Below, piece by piece: positions 16,146 to 25,841 of a DNA stretch of 64,000 bases. How positions within the stretch are numbered: position 1 is the first letter of the stretch; each line of letters starts with the position of its first letter. The notes beneath the pieces are model-generated. The model ran no database searches, was not told the DNA's origin, and was given only the letters and a program-made list of their open reading frames with translations. Source of the DNA: Halodesulfovibrio sp. (GTDB lineage Bacteria; Desulfobacterota; Desulfovibrionia; Desulfovibrionales; Desulfovibrionaceae); NCBI RefSeq assembly GCF_015482765.1, contig NZ_JADMLB010000043.1, positions 62,001-126,000 of the forward strand, given 5' to 3'. The translations under genes and the position numbers were made by a program.

Positions 16146-16643
16146 TTTGTCCTCCTTGGACATGGTCTATAAGCGTTATATTTAGCTCAGACATATGCCG
16201 GGTTGCAGCAACAGCTGACAACCTGATGTAAAGCAGTGATCCACTGCTTGTCTCCATCCAGATTTGCTCTATAAAGCAAACACTGACTTGTTAAAGCCGT
16301 GATAGTCATTTTGTCAATGGGCAAGCCAATAAAATTCGATTTTTCTTGTTGTTTAACGAAGCAAGAAAAATCGAAAAACAAGTGCTATCAACGGCGCTAA
16401 GATGCCACAGTGTTCCAAAAAACACAAGCTTCCGCACTTGCAGATATTGTTACGAATAATAATAGGTTAGGTTTGACATCGGAAAAAATGAAAACCCATA
16501 GAAGTGCTAATCCAGACTTTGTCGGGTGTGAATTATAAAACCGGTTGCATTGCTGCAACTGCAATGTTGCAAAGTAGATACATAATTGAGTAAGAATGTT
16601 GCCACTCAAAGGCTCGCAAGTGATTACTCGCATTGTGCGCGGG
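16146..16643. other. Long structured non-coding region upstream of dsrC
   Basis: About 500 bases with no convincing gene. Structures are a perfect AAGCAGT/ACTGCTT hairpin at 16231-16249, a GTTGC/GCAAC palindrome at 16202-16212, a perfect 14-base inverted repeat at 16335-16375, and overlapping TTGCA/TGCAA elements near 16544-16571. The minus-strand hexamer TTGACA (16311-16316) could be a -35 box, but no good -10 follows it. Frames at 16187-16381 and 16397-16633 have no ribosome binding site or recognisable content. Confidence 0.5.
16335..16375. repeat. Perfect 14-bp inverted repeat in the dsrC leader region
   Basis: The arms 16335-16348 and 16362-16375 (TTCGATTTTTCTTG and its complement) are identical over 14 bases around a 13-base spacer. 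On the minus strand the stem is followed by TTTTATT, so it could act as a weak terminator or attenuator about 190 bases before dsrC. Confidence 0.75.
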
Positions 16644-16672
16644 AAAAAAGAAAGCGGCTCAAAAGAGCCGCT
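16644..16672 (-). terminator. Rho-independent terminator of the CBS-ACT gene
   Basis: AGCGGCTC and GAGCCGCT form a perfect stem with a four-base loop. On the minus strand it is followed by TTTCTTTTTTCCC. It lies 28 bases past the stop of the gene at 16700-17374. Confidence 0.88.
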
Positions 16673-16699
16673 GACTGAAGTACGGGGTTGAAGATTATG

Positions 16700-17374
16700 T
16701 TATTGAGGGTGAACGTTGTCACGTGCCCAGAAAATAACATCAAACTGGCTTTTCAGTTCTTCGATGATCTGATTTTCTTTTGTTCTTTCCATCGGCATGA
16801 TGCGGATGTTTACGTCACGTGTGCCTTTTCCTTCCTCTTCTTCCATTGAGGAGAGAATAGAAACAATACGGGCTTTATGTGCACGCATTACGTTAAGGAT
16901 AGGGCGCAATGTTCCGGCTTCGTTTGGAAGACGGATACCGAACTGCACGCCGCCCTGACGGACACCAGTAATCGAAATAAGAACATTGAAAATATCGCTA
17001 ACGGTAATAATGCCCACCAGTTTACCATCGTCATCAACCACAGGCAGACCGCCGAAGTCTTTTTCGATCATCATCATCGCAGCATTTTCAACTGTGTTGG
17101 TCGGGCTTGTAACAAGCGGGTCAACCGTCATGATGTCTTTTACCTTGATTTCAGAGAGCAGGTAGTAAAGCTCGTGCACATCAAGCGTTGTAGCTTTGGA
17201 AGGGGAGGCTTCTTTAATGTCTCTGTCAGAGACAATCCCTACGACACGACCGCTGTGATCCACTACAGGAACACGGCTGATATCGTGTGCTTTTAAAGCC
17301 TTGGAGGCCTTCATCATAGAAGTATCGGGCGAGACAGTAATTACATCTTTTGCCATCCAGTCGCGAATCAGCAT
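16700..17374 (-). CDS. CBS-pair and ACT domain protein, AcuB-like
   Basis: A 224-residue cytosolic protein. Two CBS motifs form a Bateman module (MAKDVITVSPDTSMMKASK and VKDIMTVDPLVTSPTNTVE, with HDISRVPVVD and DFGGLPVVDDD), at about residues 7-140. A C-terminal ACT domain (about 145-220) begins GVQFGIRLPNEAGTLRPI. Such proteins sense adenine nucleotides and amino acids; AcuB of Bacillus belongs here, but the target in this organism is unknown. The ATG is fixed by AGGAGG upstream; a start 29 codons earlier lacks any ribosome binding site. It is a single-gene unit, divergent from larC. Confidence 0.85.
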   Translation of the reverse strand: MLIRDWMAKDVITVSPDTSMMKASKALKAHDISRVPVVDHSGRVVGIVSDRDIKEASPSKATTLDVHELYYLLSEIKVKDIMTVDPLVTSPTNTVENAAMMMIEKDFGGLPVVDDDGKLVGIITVSDIFNVLISITGVRQGGVQFGIRLPNEAGTLRPILNVMRAHKARIVSILSSMEEEEGKGTRDVNIRIMPMERTKENQIIEELKSQFDVIFWARDNVHPQ

Positions 17375-17597
17375 GATTTTTCCTCCTGAAATACACTCAT
17401 ACGTTTGATCATTGATAGTATACTTGTTGTATATATAAGCATTTATTTTATAGGTGAACAAGCGAAAATTGCTCTATCGAAGTGACTGTACATTGTACCG
17501 TTGTTGGCTTACTAGTGATTAGATAAGAATAGTGTTTTATATCGTGTCTTACATTGAATGATATTCTTAATCTCTGTGCGATGGAAGGAATTAGAGA

Positions 17598-18764
17598 ATG
17601 AAAGCGTTGTATCTGGATTGTCGATTCGGGCTTGGCGGCGATATGTTTTTGGCTGCTATGCATGAACTGGGAGTAGATCTGTCGCGGTTACAGCGAATTT
17701 TTATTGAAGCAGGGATTTACGTATCAATTGCTCCGGTCAGTACAGTAAGACAATCAATTGTCGGAACAAAAGTTTCTATTGAATGGCCGGATGGGCAGCC
17801 TTTGCGTCACTTGCCGGAAATTGTATCTATTCTTGAAAAACTGGCAGTCTCCGCAACAGTTCGGCAGCAAGCGATAAACGCTTTTACTCGCCTTGCTGAG
17901 ACTGAGGCTGCTGTGCATGGCAAAGCTGTGCAGGAAGTGCATTTTCACGAAGTGGGGGCTATTGACACACTTGTTGATGTTGTCGGTGCTTTCTGGGCTG
18001 TGGAACAGCTTGGTGTTACAACGATTACCGCCTCAAAGTTACCGTGGTTTTCCGGTACGGTTGAATGCGAACACGGCACATTGCCGCTTCCGGCTCCAGC
18101 CGTTCTGGAGTTGCTGAAAGGTAAACCTGTGTTTGCAACGGAGTGCAAACAGGAGCTGATTACGCCTACTGGTGCTTTGTTGATAGATCAGCTCGTGGAT
18201 AATTTTACCTCCGGTGCAGAAGGGCTGTTGCTGCAAACAGGAAGCGGCTACGGGCATCGGGAGTCCGGTGGCGGCTTGCGAGCCAGTTTGCTTGAAGTCG
18301 AAGAGGCTGAAAAGCATCCTTCGCAGGCAACAACGGACGAGATATATGTTCTGGAAAGTCATATTGATCATTTGACCGGTGAAGAATTAGGCCGCTGCTT
18401 TGATATTTTTATGGATGCAGGTGCACTTGATGTATTTTTTGCAGCAGGAGTTATGAAAAAGAATCGTCCTGCCGGCAGCTTGAAAGTGTTGTGTAAACCG
18501 GATGATCTGGCAGTAATGGAACAGCTCTTTTTTGCCCATACTCATACGCTGGGGATACGAAGACAAAAGACAGAGCGTGTTCTGTTGCCACGTAAAGAAG
18601 AGCGTGCAGAAACGCCTTTTGGAGAAATGGACGCTAAAAGCTACTCCATTGACGGGCTGACCATTTCAAAGCCGGAATATGAAGAGCTTGTAAAGTTTTC
18701 AAAAAAAACAGGGCGCACGCTGCCTGAGCTTCGCTATATGCTGTACGGAAACAGTAAGGCGTAA
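17598..18764 (+). CDS. larC: LarC-like nickel-insertion protein for the nickel-pincer cofactor
   Basis: A 388-residue protein of the LarC/DUF111 family. Hallmarks are YLDCRFGLGGDMFLAAM at the N-terminus, HGKAVQEVHFHEVGAIDTL with the histidine-rich patch, CEHGTLPLPAPAVLELL, ELITPTGALL and the C-terminal VMKKNRPAG. LarC inserts nickel into the pyridinium pincer nucleotide made by LarB and LarE, used by lactate racemase and relatives. Neither larA, larB nor larE is in the window. AAGGAA precedes the ATG. The protein is slightly shorter than typical LarC but all main motifs are present. Confidence 0.88.
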   Translation: MKALYLDCRFGLGGDMFLAAMHELGVDLSRLQRIFIEAGIYVSIAPVSTVRQSIVGTKVSIEWPDGQPLRHLPEIVSILEKLAVSATVRQQAINAFTRLAETEAAVHGKAVQEVHFHEVGAIDTLVDVVGAFWAVEQLGVTTITASKLPWFSGTVECEHGTLPLPAPAVLELLKGKPVFATECKQELITPTGALLIDQLVDNFTSGAEGLLLQTGSGYGHRESGGGLRASLLEVEEAEKHPSQATTDEIYVLESHIDHLTGEELGRCFDIFMDAGALDVFFAAGVMKKNRPAGSLKVLCKPDDLAVMEQLFFAHTHTLGIRRQKTERVLLPRKEERAETPFGEMDAKSYSIDGLTISKPEYEELVKFSKKTGRTLPELRYMLYGNSKA

Positions 18765-18792
18765 GAAATAACGTTTTTAAGCTTGGTATAAT

Positions 18793-18826
18793 AAAAGGCT
18801 GCCCTTGATAAGGGCAGCCTTTTTGT
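18793..18826. terminator. Bidirectional terminator between larC and ade
   Basis: AAAAGGCTGCCCTT and AAGGGCAGCCTTTTT form a perfect stem with T-runs on both sides. It can end larC on the plus strand and the adenine deaminase gene on the minus strand. Confidence 0.88.
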
Positions 18827-18860
18827 ATTTTATATAACGTGCAGTGGGCTCAAGGACGGC

Positions 18861-20594
18861 TTATTCAACTTCAACCGGTACGAAGGAGAAGGTGGTAACG
18901 TCAAAGAGACCGCCATCTGTGAGTTTGAGAGCAGGAATAACTGGAAGGCTCATGAAGCTGAGCGTCATGAACGGCTGTAATTTAGGGTTGATGTTAAATT
19001 CTTTGGCAAGATTCAACAGCTCTTCCATTTTTTCAGCAACGTCCTGTGCTGGCTGGTCAGACATAAGGCCGGCAATCGGCAACGGAAGGTGTCCAAGAAC
19101 CTTGCCGTCACGAACGAGGGTAATACCGCCGCCGATTTCTTTGAGATCATTAATAGCTACCAGCATGTCTTCATCATTATCACCGGCGACAACGATGTTG
19201 TGTGAGTCATGAGCAATAGTGGTAGCAATTGCACCATTTTTGATGTGGTAGTTTTCAAAAATACCAAGACCAATGTTTCCGGTCGCGTTGTGACGCTCTA
19301 CAACAGCAATTTTAGCGAGCCCTTCGTTTTCTTTAGGGTTGAAGCAGCCGTCTTCATCCAGCACAACTTCCTTGATAACTGCTTCAGTCAGCACTGTGTC
19401 AGGAATAACACGCATAGTGCGAACTTTATTGCTGGAAAGCTGTAATTTCAGCGCATCACGGGAAATTTCAGAAAGATTTACGGTGTCGCGTACAGAATCA
19501 CGAACAAGCTCTTTTGGTTCAACAAGCAGGTTGCCGTTTTCAGCAATATGGTCACCGTTTGTGAACACGTGGCTTACTTCAAAATCTTTCAGGTCGCGAA
19601 CAATCATAATGTCAGCGTCATATCCCGGAGCAATAGCACCTTTGCCGGTTAAGCCGAAGCATTCTGCGGCATTAAGAGTGCCGATAGTAATTGCTCGAAG
19701 CGGGTTGATACCTTCTTCAACAGCAATTTTGAGGTTTTTGTTGATGTGGCCGTTTGCAAGAATATCTGCTGGTTCACGGTCATCAGTACAGAATACACAA
19801 CGACGGTAGTTTGCATCAGTAAGCCCCTTAGCAAGAGCACGAAGGTCTTTAGTTGCGGAACCTTCACGAATGAGCACGTACATGCCAAGGCGGATACGTT
19901 CGTGCATTTCTTCAATTGTAGAACATTCGTGGTCTGTTTTAATACCGGAAGCTGCATAGGCAATAAGGTCGCGACCGGATAAACCAGGGGTGTGTCCGTC
20001 TGCTACGCGTCCGCGGGATGATGCCATGTGGATTTTATCAAGCATGGCAGGATCGCTGTTTACGACTGCCGGAAAGTTCATGACTTCTGCAAGGCCGTGT
20101 ACGCCTTCGTGATCAATAAGCTCGGAAAGTTCTTTTGCTTCCAGAACAGCACCGGAGTTTTCAAACGGGGTAGCAGGCACACAAGACGGGAGCATAATGC
20201 GTACATTCAACGGTAAATCTTTTGAAGCGTCCAACATGTAGCGGATGCCTTCCAGACCGCAGACGTTTGCAATTTCATGCGGGTCAGCAACAATTGTTGT
20301 GGTTCCGTATGGAAGAACGCATTTCGCAAATTGAGCCGGAGACACTACGGAAGATTCAATGTGAACGTGGCCATCGATGAGTCCCGGCATAAGGTAGCCG
20401 CCTTCAGCATCGATAATGTTGGCTGCTTCGTACTCTCCGAAACCGACGATCTTTCCATCGCCAATGGCAACAGAGCTTTCGAAGGTGGTCTGAGCAAAAA
20501 CATCAACCACGTTACAGTTAGTAATGAGTGTGTCTACAGGAATACGGCCTGCTGCCATGTCGATACGACGGGCGAGAGCTTCACGTTCAGTCAT
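18861..20594 (-). CDS. ade: Adenine deaminase
   Basis: A 577-residue metal-dependent amidohydrolase converting adenine to hypoxanthine in purine salvage. The N-terminal strand region is followed by the metal-binding GLIDGHVHIESSVVSPAQF, then TTTIVADPHEIANVCG, DGHTPGLSGRDL, RCVFCTDDREPADIL and the C-terminal THDSHNI-type element (IAHDSHNIVVAGDND). These are diagnostic for the bacterial Ade family, not the adenosine deaminase family. AAGGACAG precedes the ATG. A 25-bp inverted repeat about 90 bases upstream may be regulatory. Confidence 0.95.
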   Translation of the reverse strand: MTEREALARRIDMAAGRIPVDTLITNCNVVDVFAQTTFESSVAIGDGKIVGFGEYEAANIIDAEGGYLMPGLIDGHVHIESSVVSPAQFAKCVLPYGTTTIVADPHEIANVCGLEGIRYMLDASKDLPLNVRIMLPSCVPATPFENSGAVLEAKELSELIDHEGVHGLAEVMNFPAVVNSDPAMLDKIHMASSRGRVADGHTPGLSGRDLIAYAASGIKTDHECSTIEEMHERIRLGMYVLIREGSATKDLRALAKGLTDANYRRCVFCTDDREPADILANGHINKNLKIAVEEGINPLRAITIGTLNAAECFGLTGKGAIAPGYDADIMIVRDLKDFEVSHVFTNGDHIAENGNLLVEPKELVRDSVRDTVNLSEISRDALKLQLSSNKVRTMRVIPDTVLTEAVIKEVVLDEDGCFNPKENEGLAKIAVVERHNATGNIGLGIFENYHIKNGAIATTIAHDSHNIVVAGDNDEDMLVAINDLKEIGGGITLVRDGKVLGHLPLPIAGLMSDQPAQDVAEKMEELLNLAKEFNINPKLQPFMTLSFMSLPVIPALKLTDGGLFDVTTFSFVPVEVE

Positions 20595-20909
20595 GATCTG
20601 TCCTTATATATGATGTACAGCGTAAAAAAATTGCAACTGAGAGAAGACTGCTGACAATGACCCACCTTGTTAGCAGTACAATGTTATTATGTACTGCAAT
20701 GGCGTTAAAAAGTCAGAGACAATAGGGTGTTATTCTATGTCAGTGCCTGAATTGCATATGTAAATGTAGCAAAGTGCAGGTCTGTCATCAATCTGAGTAC
20801 GGTGCAGATATCATGTAACACGGCTGGATGAAAGGATAAGAGCCGGCGAAAAGAAGATGCTCTCCAACGTGTTGATGATACATGCAATATGTATTTTATA
20901 AATTTGTAG
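20595..20909. other. Intergenic stretch with a 25-bp inverted repeat upstream of ade
   Basis: No gene is seen. The arms GCAGTACA (20673-20680) and TGTACTGC (20690-20697) are perfect complements around a nine-base spacer, 79 to 103 bases upstream of the ade start. A small TACAT/ATGTA hairpin lies near 20879-20893, after the stop of dsdA. No clear terminator for dsdA was found. Confidence 0.5.
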
Positions 20910-22247
20910 CTAGCTGATGTTCATCAGTGCCTTTCCACTCTTGTAGTAGGCTTGCATTTCTTCATGAGGAACCATGCTGCCGCCAGTGCCCCATGCTATA
21001 TGTGTAGCATTTTCTATGTTTCGTTGTTTGAGCAACTCGTTGTTGTTCTGAATGATAGCAATTCCTTTCATACCAGCCAGTGCAGACGGTTCCATCCATA
21101 TATCTTCTGTGTCTGCGAGGAGAGCAAGAAGTTCAAACATCGTATCATCGCTGACGGTAAATGCGCCGTCGATCAGATGTTGCAGAGTTTTTCCCACAAA
21201 GCCGGAAGGGCGACCCACTGCAAGCCCGTCTGCCACCGTACGGTTATCTATACCAAGATCCTGAACAGAAATCGCGTCATGTAAGCCAGTGTATAGCCCA
21301 AGAAGCATGGCCGGAGAATGTGTCGGTTCAGCAAAAAAGCAGTGAACATGGTCACCGAAAATTTGCTTAAGTCCAAATGCCACTCCTCCCGGGCCACCGC
21401 CCACGCCGCAAGGCAGGTAAACAAAAAGCGGGCTTTGTTCGGAGACGGTGATCTTCATATCAGAAAGTTGTGCTTGAAGACGTTTTGCGGCAACTGCATA
21501 GCCTAAAAACAGGGTAGTGGAGTTTTCATCATCAATGAAATGGCAATACGGATCGAGTGCCGCTTGTTTGCGTCCTTCAGCCACAGCAAGAGAGTAGTCT
21601 GCATCATATTCAAAGACAGTCACACCTTTGGAACGAAGCATATCTTTCTTCCATTGTCTGGCGTCAGCAGACATGTGGACATTTACTGAGAAGCCGAGCT
21701 TTGCCCCCATAATGCCGATGGAGAGTCCAAGGTTGCCTGTAGAACCTACAGCAATAGTGTGTTTGCTGAAAAAATGGGCAAGGTCTTCTGAGGCAAGCAT
21801 GGAGTAGTCGTCTGTATACTGTAGCAGACCAGCGGCACATGCCAGTTTTTCAGCATGGGTCAAGACTTCGTAGATTCCTCCGCGTGCTTTGATGGAGCCG
21901 GAAATCGGAAGGTGGCTGTCACATTTTAGCAGGAGTTCACCAGACAGAGGTGTTTCCGTGTATTCTCCGACAGCTTTCTGCATATGCGGAATGCGGCGAA
22001 GAGGGGATTCAATCAAGCCGCCAGCCTTTTGTGTTTCTGGAAAGGCGTGCGCGATGTAGGGACGGAATCGTTCTAACCGTTCAGCAGCGTCATTAATATC
22101 GTCTGTAGAAAGGGATATCTTAGGCATTGCCTCTTGTACTGGTAAGATATTTGGGTTGAACCAAAATAGCTCTTTCAGTGCGGTTGCTTCTTGGATGAAC
22201 GAGTCTGTTTTCCATTCTTCAATAGATTTGATTGAGGTCTGCTGCAT
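20910..22247 (-). CDS. dsdA: D-serine ammonia-lyase
   Basis: A 445-residue PLP enzyme that deaminates D-serine to pyruvate and ammonia. The PLP lysine is in [19 protein letters not shown], almost the same as in E. coli Dsd[21 protein letters not shown] and the phosphate-binding [17 protein letters not shown] are in order, and the C-terminus holds [10 protein letters not shown]. Length and motifs are full. It lies 25 bases after the glycerophosphodiesterase gene on the same strand, so the two may be co-transcribed although no metabolic link is evident. No DsdC-type regulator or DsdX transporter is adjacent. Confidence 0.95.
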   Translation of the reverse strand: MQQTSIKSIEEWKTDSFIQEATALKELFWFNPNILPVQEAMPKISLSTDDINDAAERLERFRPYIAHAFPETQKAGGLIESPLRRIPHMQKAVGEYTETPLSGELLLKCDSHLPISGSIKARGGIYEVLTHAEKLACAAGLLQYTDDYSMLASEDLAHFFSKHTIAVGSTGNLGLSIGIMGAKLGFSVNVHMSADARQWKKDMLRSKGVTVFEYDADYSLAVAEGRKQAALDPYCHFIDDENSTTLFLGYAVAAKRLQAQLSDMKITVSEQSPLFVYLPCGVGGGPGGVAFGLKQIFGDHVHCFFAEPTHSPAMLLGLYTGLHDAISVQDLGIDNRTVADGLAVGRPSGFVGKTLQHLIDGAFTVSDDTMFELLALLADTEDIWMEPSALAGMKGIAIIQNNNELLKQRNIENATHIAWGTGGSMVPHEEMQAYYKSGKALMNIS

Positions 22248-22272
22248 GGAGAACTCCTGTTGTTATGCTGAA

Positions 22273-23124
22273 TTACTGTGCGGTCACTTCCAGTATTGCT
22301 GCACGTGCTTTGTCAGGAAAATCTGAAATAAGTCCGCTGGTTCCCCAGTTGGCAAACGCATAAAGTTCGTGTTCGCAGTTTATTGTCCAAATATTGACCA
22401 TAAGTCCGGCTTCACGCAGTGCTTTGATGTCGTCAGCAGTAGTGAAGGTGCGGCATGGGTGGTACGCTGCGGCATGAAGCTGTTTGCAGTAGTCTACAGC
22501 GTTCTCAATTCTTTCTTCAGTCAGGACTCCCAGAGGCATTTCAGGCATTTCGGCATGGATTGTCTTTAGATAGTCATGGTTGAACGAAGATATCATAATT
22601 TGATCTTGAATCTCGTGTACTTTTATCTGTTCAAGAATCGTGTGCACAATGGTGTGGCTGTTGTCACCTATCTTTGTTTGATCTTTTATTTCCAGATTGA
22701 GTAACACGCCGGAAGCTTTTATGAAAAAGAGCAGTTCATCAAGTGTCGGAACAAAAGTGCCCTCAAACGCAGCAGCGGTTTCAGCAGAAACTGTTCCCGC
22801 AGCGATTTGTCTGTGGGGATCGTTTTCCGCATACCATTTGCCGGCGTCAAGCATACGTACTTCTTCCAGTGTGAGATGGTGGATGCCTGTTTTTTCGCCA
22901 TGTTTTTGCAGGTGCGGCAGCTCTGCAATATTAGTGGTGCGGGTGAGTACATAGTCATGGAAAATGACAGCGTAGCCATCCTTTGTCAGGTTTACATCAA
23001 GCTCTATTGCTTCTGCTCTGAGTTCCAAAGCTTTTTGAAAAGCGGGCATGGTGTTCTCAGGAGCATACGCTCGTGCCCCACGGTGTGCATGGGTAATGCG
23101 TTCATCAGCTTTATCAGTAAACAC
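22273..23124 (-). CDS. Glycerophosphodiester phosphodiesterase
   Basis: A 283-residue GDPD family enzyme releasing glycerol-3-phosphate from deacylated phospholipid head groups. Catalytic motifs are AHRGARAYAPENTMPAFQKA near the start, AIELDVNLTKDGYAVIFHD with the metal ligands, and LNLEIKD. The C-terminus contains MVNIWTINCEHELYAFANWG. The GTG start is chosen because GGAG lies six bases upstream; the longer frame to 23232 has no ribosome binding site. There is no signal peptide, so it is probably cytosolic. It is the first gene of a likely two-gene unit with dsdA. Confidence 0.88.
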   Translation of the reverse strand: MFTDKADERITHAHRGARAYAPENTMPAFQKALELRAEAIELDVNLTKDGYAVIFHDYVLTRTTNIAELPHLQKHGEKTGIHHLTLEEVRMLDAGKWYAENDPHRQIAAGTVSAETAAAFEGTFVPTLDELLFFIKASGVLLNLEIKDQTKIGDNSHTIVHTILEQIKVHEIQDQIMISSFNHDYLKTIHAEMPEMPLGVLTEERIENAVDYCKQLHAAAYHPCRTFTTADDIKALREAGLMVNIWTINCEHELYAFANWGTSGLISDFPDKARAAILEVTAQ

Positions 23125-23289
23125 AGTGTTCTCCTGTACTGGCTGCCGAATTAGTGGAAAGCATCGATGGCAAGGAGGTATGGCAGCAATATGTACTTGC
23201 ATGGAACAGCATCGATAGGAACGCCATATCACCCAAAGAACAGAGAGTGAAGTACTAAGGGGGATGGTGTGATTGTATAAAATTGGGGA

Positions 23290-23305
23290 GAAAAAACGTT
23301 TTTTC
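23290..23305. repeat. Perfect 16-bp palindrome upstream of the GDPD-dsdA unit
   Basis: GAAAAAACGTTTTTTC reads the same on both strands. It lies 166 bases before the GDPD start and close to the chemoreceptor terminator. It may be an operator or simply AT-rich symmetry. Confidence 0.4.
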
Positions 23306-23372
23306 GAGGAGGTAGCTTTGGGATGGGAAAATAGATGGTACGGCGTTTTGCCGTCGACTGTCCTCGTTAGGT

Positions 23373-23411
23373 GAAAAGAAGAGCGCCCGCACAGTGATGT
23401 GCAGGCGCTCT
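23373..23411 (-). terminator. Rho-independent terminator of the chemoreceptor gene
   Basis: GAGCGCCTGCACA and TGTGCGGGCGCTC arms (minus strand) form a GC-rich stem followed by TTCTTTT, seven bases beyond the chemoreceptor stop. Confidence 0.88.
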
Positions 23412-23417
23412 GTTGTT

Positions 23418-25841
23418 TTATCGTTGAAGATCGTCGATAAGTGTTTTTAGGTTTTGAGCCAGCCTGGAAAGCTCTACTACAGCGTGAGCCGATTCAGTAA
23501 GAGCCTGTGCTGATTCGTCAGCGAGACGGTTTACTTCGCCTGCAACGCCTGCAATTTCTTCTGACGCTGCTGATTGTTGTTCCGCAGCTGTCGCAATAGA
23601 GCGTACTCTGTCAGATGTTTCCATTACAGTATCAACAATTTGTCCCAATGCGTTTCCTGCATGCTGCGTCTGCGAGCTTGTTTCTTCAACAAGCTGAGCG
23701 ACATCATGCATATGCGTCAGAGTACTGGAGGTGCTGTTCTGGATGCCTTGTACAACAGATTCAACTTCTTTAGTTGCATCCATGGTTTTTTCTGCAAGCT
23801 TACGAACTTCATCCGCAACTACAGCAAATCCTCTACCGGCTTCACCTGCTCTGGCTGCTTCAATCGCGGCGTTTAATGCCAGCAGGTTTGTCTGATCCGC
23901 AATGTCGTTAATAACACTGATGATGTTTCCTACTCCGTCAGCTTGAGCGCCCAGCTCTTTTAACGTGGTTTGCATGAGCTGGGTATGGGAGTGAACTTCT
24001 TCGGTTGAAGTTATAACGTCTGTAACGACTGTCGCTCCCTTTTCTGCGGTAGTTCGGGCTGTCTCAGCATTTTCAGCAGCATCAGAAGCATTTCTTGCAA
24101 CTTCCAACGTTGTTGAGTTCATTTCTTCAATAGCAATTGCAGACTCTCCGACGCGTTCGGCCTGAGAAGATGCACCGGCTCTACACTGTTCTACCTGTGC
24201 TGAAAGTTCCTCAGCAGCGGAAGATACTTGATCAGCAATTGAGTGTGCTTGCGCAGCAGTATCCGCAATACGTTCATTTTGCTGAATAATCACAGTCTCA
24301 TTTTCTTTGATTTCAGTCATGTCGTGCCAGAAGGAGACAGAGCCGAGTAGTATACCGTCCATATCGTAGAACGGAGTTGTATTTACTGTGATGTAAAGCG
24401 TGTTTCCTGATGGGTGAGCGTATTCAATATCCTGAGTGATGGCCTGTTCAGTGCGAATCGCTTTATCTGAAAGAGTTTCAAAGTTTTCGTCATTATAAAC
24501 AAAAGCGCCTGATTTAATACCGAGATAGCTTTCAGGAGCACCAGTTTTGCCTATCAAATCGCAAACTTGTTGGTTTGCCCAGACAACATTAAAATCCGGC
24601 CCTATGATAGTACACGGTGTTGGTATGCCCTTAAGAACACCTTCAGAGAATCCTAGTTTATGCTTAAGCTCCATAACCATTGTATTAACTGAGGAAACAG
24701 TACTACCGATGGCATCATTTAGATGGTAATCAGTACGAGCATTCAGATCGCCTTCTGCAATTCTCTTTGTTGCTTCGCCAAGATCTTCCAATGGACGAAG
24801 GAGCTTACGCAGTAGGAATATCAAAACGAGGCTGGATAGTATTGATCCGCCTACGATGCTGAAAATGCTCAGTTTCTGTAATGTTTCATCTGCACCAAGG
24901 CTTAAATATTTCACTGGAATAGCAAAACAGACGAGCCAGTCTCGTGATGGAATCATTTGTGAAAAGGTGATGCGCTCTTCACCTTCAAAAGTGTAATGAG
25001 AGAACTGGTTTTTATTTTGTAAAATCTTTTTTCCGGACTCAGTGTCATTCAGATTTCCGTTGCTCATAAGGGTCGCTTCGGGATGATAGACAAAACTGCC
25101 GTCAGAGCGAACGATAAACGGATAACCATGTCCGTCATATGTAATCTTTTTAATCATTTCCAGCAGGGGAGGTGTCATCATCGGTCTGCCACAATAAACA
25201 ACAGCAATAATGTTGCCGTTGGAGTCTTTCAGCGGCTTATATGTAGTCACATACCAAGCATTAACTACAAAGGCTCTGCCTCTGAACGTTTCCCCACTCA
25301 TAACAGTTTTATATACAGCACTGCTTGATGGAATGTAGGTGCCGACAGCACGACTTCCATCAAGCTTTTTTACGTTTGTAGAGACTCGAAGCAATTTTCC
25401 GGGAAGAACTTGAAAAATGGTTGCAGTACCGCCGACGAGGCTTTGAACTTCATCAACAAGGGCATTGCTTTGGTTCAGTATTGTCGCGGAAAATCCGCTT
25501 CCCAGTTTTAAGGTCGGGATAGTTACTGTTTCAGCTTTTTTGCTGATTTGATTAACAATCGTTGTGGTTACAGTATGTAACTTGTCGATGCTCAGACCAC
25601 CCTTTTTCTCAATTTCATCATCAAATACATTGATGTCTGTTTTAAGTTTTTCAAGAGTAATCTCATGCTGCATTTCAACACTGTCTTTCAGCCCGACAAC
25701 CATGGTGCTGATGAACTGGTTACCGAGTTTTACCAATGCATTGTGTGACACTGAATAGTTGTTCCAGCTGAGTACACCTAACAAAAGCATAATAACAAGC
25801 AGCATGGAGCCTATTAATTTGCGGTTAAAGTTGAGTTCCAT
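23418..25841 (-). CDS. Methyl-accepting chemotaxis protein with Cache, HAMP and PAS domains
   Basis: An 807-residue transmembrane chemoreceptor. TM1 is at about residues 8-28 and TM2 at about 325-348, flanking a periplasmic Cache-type sensor (residues 35-320; [20 protein letters not shown] and [16 protein letters not shown] are typical). HAMP (about 348-400) and a PAS domain (about 405-520) precede the methylation and signalling helices. The hairpin tip is near [17 protein letters not shown], and [16 protein letters not shown] is present. It controls CheA activity at the membrane. The ligand cannot be told from the sequence. No che genes are near, which is common for receptors in this group. 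Confidence 0.93.
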   Translation of the reverse strand: MELNFNRKLIGSMLLVIMLLLGVLSWNNYSVSHNALVKLGNQFISTMVVGLKDSVEMQHEITLEKLKTDINVFDDEIEKKGGLSIDKLHTVTTTIVNQISKKAETVTIPTLKLGSGFSATILNQSNALVDEVQSLVGGTATIFQVLPGKLLRVSTNVKKLDGSRAVGTYIPSSSAVYKTVMSGETFRGRAFVVNAWYVTTYKPLKDSNGNIIAVVYCGRPMMTPPLLEMIKKITYDGHGYPFIVRSDGSFVYHPEATLMSNGNLNDTESGKKILQNKNQFSHYTFEGEERITFSQMIPSRDWLVCFAIPVKYLSLGADETLQKLSIFSIVGGSILSSLVLIFLLRKLLRPLEDLGEATKRIAEGDLNARTDYHLNDAIGSTVSSVNTMVMELKHKLGFSEGVLKGIPTPCTIIGPDFNVVWANQQVCDLIGKTGAPESYLGIKSGAFVYNDENFETLSDKAIRTEQAITQDIEYAHPSGNTLYITVNTTPFYDMDGILLGSVSFWHDMTEIKENETVIIQQNERIADTAAQAHSIADQVSSAAEELSAQVEQCRAGASSQAERVGESAIAIEEMNSTTLEVARNASDAAENAETARTTAEKGATVVTDVITSTEEVHSHTQLMQTTLKELGAQADGVGNIISVINDIADQTNLLALNAAIEAARAGEAGRGFAVVADEVRKLAEKTMDATKEVESVVQGIQNSTSSTLTHMHDVAQLVEETSSQTQHAGNALGQIVDTVMETSDRVRSIATAAEQQSAASEEIAGVAGEVNRLADESAQALTESAHAVVELSRLAQNLKTLIDDLQR

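Noticed and set aside
16187-16633. Two short minus-strand frames in the dsrC leader
   Set aside because: They overlap several hairpins, have no ribosome binding site and show no recognisable sequence.
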